Made by a program: the position numbers and the translations under genes. This document shows, piece after piece, positions 1-6,600 of a stretch of DNA of 34,187 nt. Source of the DNA: Planctomycetaceae bacterium (GTDB lineage: Bacteria; Planctomycetota; Planctomycetia; Pirellulales; Pirellulaceae); the NCBI GenBank assembly GCA_018660825.1, contig JABJJO010000139.1, positions 1 through 34,187 of the forward strand, read 5' to 3'. Within the stretch, counting starts at the first letter, position 1; the number at the start of each line of letters is the position of its first letter. The notes beneath the pieces are model-generated. The model did not search any database and was not told the origin of the DNA. It saw nothing but the letters and a program-made list of their open reading frames with translations.

Positions 1-2
1 GG

Positions 3-131
3 CGGAACCCCAGTGCTTGGCAGCAAACCCAAGCAGCAGGTGCCGATGGTATGTTGACAGATTATCCGATATTGAGTCAGCAAGTGTGGCGGGCAAATAA
101 GTCTCAACCTGGCGAGACGGCGGAAAGATAA
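3..131 (+). CDS. Glycerophosphodiester phosphodiesterase-like protein, C-terminal end (partial)
   Basis: The reading frame is open from the window edge to a TAA at 129-131 and gives 42 residues, including the stretch GADGMLTDYP about residues 14-23. The last strand and helix of GDPD-family TIM barrels typically read 'G(V/A)DGIITDYPD', where the final strand positions a conserved Asp, so the match is good although short. These enzymes hydrolyse glycerophosphodiesters to glycerol 3-phosphate and an alcohol. The 5' part lies outside the window, so the active site and any signal peptide cannot be judged. The stop is 9 bases before the end of the oppositely oriented S9-peptidase remnant, so the two are convergent. 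Confidence 0.6.
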   Translation, partial: RNPSAWQQTQAAGADGMLTDYPILSQQVWRANKSQPGETAER

Positions 132-140
132 TTTGTTCTC

Positions 141-440
141 TTAGGGAATCGCATTAATGTCCGGTGACTCCAGCCCGAGCAGATGTTTCCGGAAGAAATC
201 CTTGCGACGTCTGCTTCCATACCGGCCCTCGTCACCATGTCCTCCGCCGGGAATAACAATCAAGTCGAAATCCTTATTGGCTTTAATCAGCGCTGCGGCA
301 AGCCGCATCGATGCGGTCAACGGCACGTACGATGTAATCACCCTGAGTGATTTGATTCTTCGTCTTACCGGACACCGGATCAATACATAAACCATACTCC
401 GGTTCAAAGATCCGTAAGAAGGTTCACTCGGAGTAACCAC
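141..440 (-). pseudogene. C-terminal remnant of an S9 (prolyl oligopeptidase/DPP IV-type) peptidase
   Basis: The open frame of 99 codons carries, in its last 62 residues (141-329), a convincing S9-family C-terminus: a VPLTASMRLAAALIKANKDF segment, then a 'IPGGGHG' loop holding what would be the catalytic His of the Ser-Asp-His triad, then 'RRRKDFFRKHLLG'. Intact S9 proteins are about 650-800 residues and carry a propeller and the GxSxGG nucleophile motif upstream. None of that is here. Residues 1-37 of the frame are basic and do not look like S9 sequence, and a neighbouring frame gives unrelated text broken by a stop. The start would be GTG at 440, with no ribosome binding site. I infer a decayed gene remnant rather than a functional small protein. 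A recent frameshift is less likely, because the upstream 170 bases show no peptidase sequence in any frame I read. Confidence 0.6.
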
Positions 441-473
441 CGACTAGATTGCTGCGGGCAAGCTATCGCAAAG

Positions 474-502
474 TTGAATATTGAACTCGCGTCGCTTAAA
501 CT
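474..502 (+). promoter_or_regulatory. Candidate sigma70-type promoter for the 618-1397 hydrolase
   Basis: TTGAAT (474-479), 17 bases, TAAACT (497-502). Both hexamers are close to consensus and the spacing is ideal. Transcription would start near 509, leaving a leader of about 110 bases before the ATG at 618. This is seen by eye only, and AT-rich sequence makes chance matches common. Confidence 0.3.
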
Positions 503-617
503 GAATATTCCAATTAGCTATTGAAACCAGTCGTGACAGTACGGGAGCTTTGAAGCTGCTGGATTAGTTACAGAGTTTGCGACTCAATAACAGTTCTATT
601 AGTTTGCGAGAAAAAAA

Positions 618-1397
618 ATGATTATGAAAAAACATGACCGGATATCCAAAACAGTTTTTACTGCAGTGCTGGCCGCACAGCTTTGTTGGTTGGGGTCGGT
701 TACGGTTGCCCAAGAAGAGCCAAAACCAGGCACTCAGGTGTTTCAGCAACTGGAGGTAAAAGAAGGCGACACCAAAGCAAACATCCAGTATTGTCTTTTT
801 CTTCCCGAGTCATATAAAAAGACCAAAGCATGGCCTTTGATGCTGTTCTTACATGGTGCAGGGGAACGTGGTGATAATCTGGAACTGGTCAAAAAATGGG
901 GTCCGGCAAAACGTGTTGGCCAGGAAAAAGATTTCCCTTTTGTTGTTGTCTCTCCACAATGTCCCAAAGGCATATTTTGGAACGCGACTCATTTACACAT
1001 GTTGGTTGAGCATATAGCAAAAACTCAAAAAATTGATCGGTCACGAATTTACTGTACAGGCCTGAGTATGGGGGGGTATGGGACCTGGACATTGGTCGCT
1101 AAATATCCCAAGTTGTTTGCTGCGGCCGTGCCTATTTGTGGCGGGGGGAATCCAGCCACTGCTGAGCGTCTTACGGATATTCCGATCTGGGCTTTTCATG
1201 GTGACAAAGACAGCGTTGTTCCCGCTTCTCAAAGCACGGCAATGGTAGAAGCGATCAAAAAACTGGGTGGAGAGAAAGCTAAAATGACGATTTATCCTGG
1301 TGTGAATCACAATTCATGGAGTCAGACGTATGCGAACAAAGAGGTCTATGATTGGCTACTTTCACACCACCTGAAACTGTCCAAGCCTAAAAAGTAG
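618..1397 (+). CDS. Secreted alpha/beta hydrolase (COG4099-type esterase/peptidase, PHB-depolymerase-like)
   Basis: The protein has 259 residues. An N-terminal signal peptide (basic MIMKKHDRISK, hydrophobic 12-30, likely cleavage near AQ-EE at 32) points to export. The alpha/beta hydrolase core follows: an oxyanion-type HGAGERG at 79-85, the nucleophile elbow GLSMGG with Ser150, a GDKDSVVP loop with Asp198, and GVNHNSW with His231. The triad is therefore complete and in the usual order. The family covers phospholipase/carboxylesterase and feruloyl-esterase-like enzymes, so it probably hydrolyses an ester outside the cytoplasm. The substrate cannot be read from sequence. The start is ATG 618, with a second in-frame ATG at 624. 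Neither has a strong Shine-Dalgarno sequence; a GAG lies in an A-rich leader. The gene is monocistronic and convergent with the GDSL gene. Confidence 0.88.
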   Translation: MIMKKHDRISKTVFTAVLAAQLCWLGSVTVAQEEPKPGTQVFQQLEVKEGDTKANIQYCLFLPESYKKTKAWPLMLFLHGAGERGDNLELVKKWGPAKRVGQEKDFPFVVVSPQCPKGIFWNATHLHMLVEHIAKTQKIDRSRIYCTGLSMGGYGTWTLVAKYPKLFAAAVPICGGGNPATAERLTDIPIWAFHGDKDSVVPASQSTAMVEAIKKLGGEKAKMTIYPGVNHNSWSQTYANKEVYDWLLSHHLKLSKPKK

Positions 1398-1433
1398 CCG
1401 AACGGATGGCGCCGCATCATGTTAAATGTGAAT

Positions 1434-2579
1434 CTACCGGCCAACAGAATTTGCCATGATGGCAGCGTAGATCGTCGTTCCGATTTGTTGGTAACCGGCA
1501 GCGTTCGGGTGCACTCCGTTATTTACTGGATACCCGTCAACCGTATCTAAATTCAATTGAGTGGGAATGATAAATAAGGGTTCATCTTGTTTTTGTGCAG
1601 ATTGCACGAAGGCGATTTGTCGTTGGACGAGTTGGTGTTGAATTCGTTTCCAACCCCAGCGGGTATAGCGGTCCTGATAGTTGGCTTGAAAGGCCTCCTG
1701 CCGTGAATTTCCCGGTGTGGTTAAGCAGATGCCGATGCGTGCCTTTGGAGCAGCGGACCGCAAAGCTTCTAACAAAATATCAGCGTGCTCAAACATGGTA
1801 TCGGCTCGACTGTTGATAGAGGCTGGGTCATTCGAGTTGGCACTAAAACAATCATTGATTCCCAGCATGATCACGATAATATTAGGGATTTCACCATTAC
1901 ATTCCTCATTGAAATATTTAGCCACATCCAGTTTTGGTTTCCCCGCTGAACTTTGATAAACAAACGGACTGCTTCTCTTCTTGTACGTGCCATCAGGATT
2001 AGGCTCATAGTGACTTGCAAATCGTTGCCAAGTCCAACCACCGTATCCTTCATGGGCAACACCATTTGCGGCGGAAGTTGGTTTATGAGTCCCTAACATT
2101 TTCCATGGCGGATTATTTGGTCGCGACAAAAGGTTCGCGATTTCGTTGCAGTACGTTGTTGCATGAGTCAAGCTGTCTCCAATTATTAACAGTTTAACTG
2201 GTTCTTGTGATTTGGACTTTGCGGAGATAACACGAATTATAGTGTTGGCCTTTGCGAGAGGGGTGCCGTCCGACGTATTCACTTGCAGTGATAATGGATG
2301 GTCGCCCAGTTGTTGTGCTGTTGCTGTTAATGTCCAACGTTTAGCATGCGTCGTACCGAGATCGCACATGAACTTGAATTGATAAGCCGTGGTGTCTTTC
2401 ACTAAGACGATATTGTCGAAGTAAATATTTGTTTTGATTCCTGTAACGGCATAGATAATCGGTGGTAGTGTGGTTTGTAAATCTTCGCCTGCCCGCGCTG
2501 TTTTAAATGGAATAATTTGTCCCACAACGAAGGTTATCAATAGCAGTAACAGTAGCGATCGACATCGAGATGGTTTCAT
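1434..2579 (-). CDS. Secreted SGNH/GDSL-family hydrolase (carbohydrate esterase-like)
   Basis: The protein has 381 residues. A signal peptide (hydrophobic 9-22, ending near ARA-GE at 30) is followed by about 95 residues of beta-rich N-terminal domain and then the SGNH domain. Block I is IIGDSLTHA with nucleophile Ser136. Block II Gly lies in EGYGGWTW (about 178-184). Block III is LGINDCF with Asn242. Block V is GVHPNAAGY with His357. The residue three before that His, usually the catalytic Asp (DxxH), is Asn354 here, which could weaken or reassign the triad; some SGNH enzymes work as dyads. The likely role is deacetylation or de-esterification of a polysaccharide outside the cytoplasm. ATG 2579 is preceded by GGAAAG at a suitable distance. 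The gene lies 29 bases downstream of the SenB-like gene and is probably the last gene of that transcript. Confidence 0.85.
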   Translation of the reverse strand: MKPSRCRSLLLLLLITFVVGQIIPFKTARAGEDLQTTLPPIIYAVTGIKTNIYFDNIVLVKDTTAYQFKFMCDLGTTHAKRWTLTATAQQLGDHPLSLQVNTSDGTPLAKANTIIRVISAKSKSQEPVKLLIIGDSLTHATTYCNEIANLLSRPNNPPWKMLGTHKPTSAANGVAHEGYGGWTWQRFASHYEPNPDGTYKKRSSPFVYQSSAGKPKLDVAKYFNEECNGEIPNIIVIMLGINDCFSANSNDPASINSRADTMFEHADILLEALRSAAPKARIGICLTTPGNSRQEAFQANYQDRYTRWGWKRIQHQLVQRQIAFVQSAQKQDEPLFIIPTQLNLDTVDGYPVNNGVHPNAAGYQQIGTTIYAAIMANSVGR

Positions 2580-2608
2580 AATGCGTACTTTCCATTTAGT
2601 AAAATCAA

Positions 2609-3571
2609 TTATGTCAGTCGTAAATCAGACAGTAGTTGTTTAAGTGCTTTGCGCTCTTTGTCGGGATTAAACATTTTTGCTCGTTTTAGACAATGATCAC
2701 ACAGTTGTTTATAAAAAGTTGTGTCTGTTTCTGCTTGCAATAATAATTCGGCGAGCGCCACCGTATCTGCGATTGGAAAGTACCCCGGATAATTCTTGCC
2801 AAGCATGCCCAATGATCCAGAAATATGAGTCGATAGGACCGGGGTTCCTGCGACAATCGCTTCGGAAATCACATTGGCACCCCCTTCCATCTTAGACGAG
2901 ACTACCAACAAGCGACTGCGAGCGATTGCTTTGAGTGTGAGGTGCCTCGTCAAACTGCCGCGCCAGGTATAACGGCGGTTAATTCGTTCTTCCCGATTTG
3001 CTCGCGTGTTCATCGAGGGTGTCAGCGCGGCACCAATATGTGTCACAACGATCCGAGAGGCATCTGGCAGAAGCCGCGCAGCCATGGCGGTTCGGAAAGG
3101 GTCTTTGACAGTACGTAAATTACCAACCACAGTCACTTCAAAGTTGTGTTTTAATGGTTTGCAAAAGGCTGCTGGAGGCTTGGCGGATTGTAGGATTGTA
3201 ACCGTTTTCTTCTGATATTCATCAGGCAGAGCGTGAACTCCGTAGGGTTGCAGGATAATGAGCCGTTCTGCCAAATCCAGAGAATGTTGGGCTGCCTGGT
3301 TACCCACAATATCGTGATACAGGTCGGTTCCGGTTAAAATCACAACGATAGGCACGTGTGGGAATTGTTTGGCCATTCGCCTGATGCCCACAGCATTTTT
3401 CCGTGCATGCAACGCAATAAGAAGATCACACGACTTTGGAGTTGGATCAGAAGTAATCTCGAACTTGTGCCCTAGTGTTTTGAGGAACTTTCCCCAACGC
3501 TTTGCCGTTACGGAGTTTCCGCCCGTTCCATGTTGGAAATTAGGTGTTAAGCAACGGATGTTGATAGGCAT
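2609..3571 (-). CDS. senB: SenB-like selenosugar synthase / TIGR04348-family glycosyltransferase
   Basis: The protein has 320 residues and no signal peptide, so it is cytoplasmic. It has the GT-B two-domain layout and the wording of the TIGR04348 family: a TPNFQHGTGGNSVTAKRW N-terminus (9-26), CDLLIALHARKNA (48-60), VILTGTDLYHD (77-87), VVGNLRTVKDPFR (148-160), SRLLVVSSKMEGGANVISEA (219-238) with the GT4 nucleotide-sugar Glu region, and a YPGYFPIADT stretch (261-270). The characterised family member SenB condenses a UDP-sugar with selenophosphate to give a selenosugar used for selenoneine. No senA (EgtB-like) or senC (SelD-like) lies in the window, so the assignment is to the family and the selenium role is inferred. 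AAGGGA lies 7 bases before ATG 3571. The gene is 53 bases downstream of the giant cytochrome fusion and 29 bases upstream of the GDSL gene. A sulfur- or phospho-sugar substrate is the main alternative. Confidence 0.8.
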   Translation of the reverse strand: MPINIRCLTPNFQHGTGGNSVTAKRWGKFLKTLGHKFEITSDPTPKSCDLLIALHARKNAVGIRRMAKQFPHVPIVVILTGTDLYHDIVGNQAAQHSLDLAERLIILQPYGVHALPDEYQKKTVTILQSAKPPAAFCKPLKHNFEVTVVGNLRTVKDPFRTAMAARLLPDASRIVVTHIGAALTPSMNTRANREERINRRYTWRGSLTRHLTLKAIARSRLLVVSSKMEGGANVISEAIVAGTPVLSTHISGSLGMLGKNYPGYFPIADTVALAELLLQAETDTTFYKQLCDHCLKRAKMFNPDKERKALKQLLSDLRLT

Positions 3572-3624
3572 GCAGATTCCCTTTCCGGCCGATTTGCGAT
3601 TAAACAGGTTCTCGGAGCAACCTA

Positions 3625-6600
3625 TTATTTTTCCTTGGTTGGAACAACGAGTTTGATGTCCTTGAAGCGGACTTCCATCGGACCACCTGAATGGATCTGA
3701 AAAGCGAGAATTCCTTCGCTAGCTCCATCAGGGTCGTCGAGGTCGACACATAGATTGCCGTTGACATAAGTTTTAATCTGATCACCAATAGCGACGATAC
3801 GATATTCATTCCATTGGCCCACTTTTACATGTTGATCACTAGGTTTGTCCCAGAGCAGTGCGCGACCGAGTTCTTCGTAGAGTTTACCCCACCACCCTTC
3901 GCCAATGTCCGCTTGATATCCGACGGCGTGCCCGTCTTTTTTTACTGAACTACGGAACTGAATACCGCTATTTCCATTGTTAGGCATTAGTTTGACTTGA
4001 ACTGTTAGCTCAAAATCTCCCACAATCATATCACTTACTAAGAACTCATTATTCTTAATTCCAGGTGACGTCCCCACGATTTCGCCATTCTCGACTTTCC
4101 AAAGATCCTTGTTGCCCGACCATCCGGAAAAATCTTTTCCATTAAACAACATGGCTGCGGTAGCAGGCGTGGCTAACATAGCGACTTGCTTTTTGGCAGT
4201 TAGGTATCCAAGCAAGGAACGGATCTGATGCTTGGAGAATTGCTTTAATTGGTCATCGGGCATCATTGATTGTTTGCCTAGCATCCGTTCGTCAATTTCA
4301 TTGATTGGGATAATCACAGTTGCGTCTGCTGTTTGCAGTGTGATTGCTTTGGCAGTTTCTTCGCGAACGATTCCAGTAAGTACTCGCCCATTATCGGTGA
4401 TAATCACACTTGGAAGATATTCCTTCGCCATGACTGCGCTCGGGTCGACAACATTGCTTAGTAGGTAATCTAAATTTGTTCGGTTGGACCCGGTAAGATC
4501 AGGTCCGACATTGTTGCCCACGCCATAAAGCTGATGGCAACGTTGGCATGTCTGAGCGAATATGGCTCGTCCCAAAGTTAAGTCCGGTGCATCATGTATT
4601 TTTTCACTGAACCATTGCTTGTAGGTTGCGATGAGTTTTAACTTATCCGTAGCGGTCGACCGCACTGTTCCCCAATTACTATTAAGCAGTTTGTCGATTT
4701 CTTCATTTTGCAGGTTGCTTAATTGGCGTACTAGGTCAGCAGTTAGATCCTTTCCGGAGAATTGTTTTTGATCCATTGCGTTGAGTAATGCGATAGCATA
4801 GGTCGGTCGCGAACAAAGGGTCGCCAAAGCCAATCGTTTATCGGCGGTTGAAAAAGATTGGTAAGCTTTTAAAATGATCGGTGCCGTAGCTTGATGGTCA
4901 TATTGTGCCAGCCCATTAAGTACAACGTCACGCAAGCCCGCTATAGGTATCAGGCTTTGCAGTAGTGGTGCGAGTTGTGGGTCTTTGGCGCCAATTAAGG
5001 ATAGTAGTGCTGTCCGCCGTAAACCTAATTCGATTTGATCTGCCGTGGCCATGTTGCGAAATGCCTGCCTTGCACTTTCATCGCCAAATGTCACGCTCAA
5101 GCCAATCGCTTGAACTCGAACTCGCATGTCTTTATGTTTTGACAACGGTTGGAATGCTTGATCCCATCCCGCAGGTGCGGCGACTTGACGTTGCCCTTGA
5201 AGTGCCGCTCGAATACTCGTCAAAAATGTAAGTTGCAGATTTACGTCGGTTACTTGGCTGAGGCCATTAATGAGAACGGCAAGTGATTCTGGTCCGGTCG
5301 AGCTCGCGATTCGTCGTAACATGTAATCTCGTACGAGCGGAATTGTTTTACCGGCGGACAATCCGAATGTAAGTGCTCGTTCGGGGTCAACTGACGCCAA
5401 AGGTTCGGCGGCATACCAATACATTAACGGTAGGTTGTGATCTTTGCTGTCCGCCGTATGTGCAACTAACGCCGTCAAAATATCCCAGCGCTGTTCCAAG
5501 TTAATTTTTTGGAGAGTCGAGGCAATATACAAGCGTACGACCGGTGAGGAATCCGTGGCGGCAAGTTTTGTGACTGTTGATAGAAATAGAGCGGTTGGTT
5601 GGTCATTGTTTTCTAGCGCAAGTTGTATTGCCCAGCCGCGGACGTACTCGTTGTCATCAGCAAGCAACGTCATGGTGGTCTCGTTAGAAATGCCACGGGT
5701 AGCGTGCAATGCCCACATTGCGCGAAGTTTCCGAGTGTCGTCTTTATGGGTTGTGGCGATTTCAATGAGCTGACTTAGTTCGGATTCAGTCAGAGGTTCA
5801 ACGGCGGCACGTTCTTGTAGAATACGTCGCGCATGGCGTACGTACCAATCATTATCGTTGAGCAGCATCGTAATCAAGTCGCTATTGCTGAATGTCTGTA
5901 GATCGACTTTGGTTTTGACGCTTGGCCCATAGGTTATTTTGTAGAGACGCCCATTGCTGCGATCGTGAATATCAGCAGTTCGGTGATGACACGCTTGCAT
6001 GTCATACCAGTCGATGAAATAGACTTGTCCATCCGGCCCGTATCGCATATTCAAAATTTGAGAAGCGCGGTCACCAGTAAGCAGAAAATCCGGTCCGTGG
6101 CTGCCGACATAGCCAGAGCCGTTTTGTTGTAACGTATCCATGTTGATGCGTTGCCCATGAATGTTGTTCATGAAAATTTGCCCGCGATATTCCTGAGGCC
6201 ACGCACCGCCTAGATAGATCATCGCCCCAGCATGTGCATGTCCACCCCCAGCCTCGTCGGAGCGGTTATTACCGCTATGGGGAGTTGCCCCGAGGTAATG
6301 GCGGTGGTCAGCAATTGTCTTAATATCGTCGTAGGTAAAAGCATTGAAGTGTGGTCCAGCTTGGCGTTGATAGCGTGCACCTTGAATCACGTGATACAAA
6401 TGGGGAATCACGCAGGCTGTACAAAATGCTTGTCCGTGGTCGTTAAAGTCAACGCCCCAAGGGTTACTTGTGCCATGTGCAAAAATATCAAATTCATGTC
6501 GTACGGGGTGATATCGCCAAATTCCTGCATTCAATTTTGTGCGCGGATCGTTAGGTGTGTCCGGTTTGCCAACATTCGAATGTGTAAATACACCGTGACA

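Noticed and set aside
1398..1433. GATGGCGCCGCATC hairpin between convergent genes as a terminator
   Set aside because: The stem is only about 4 base pairs and no T tract follows on either strand.
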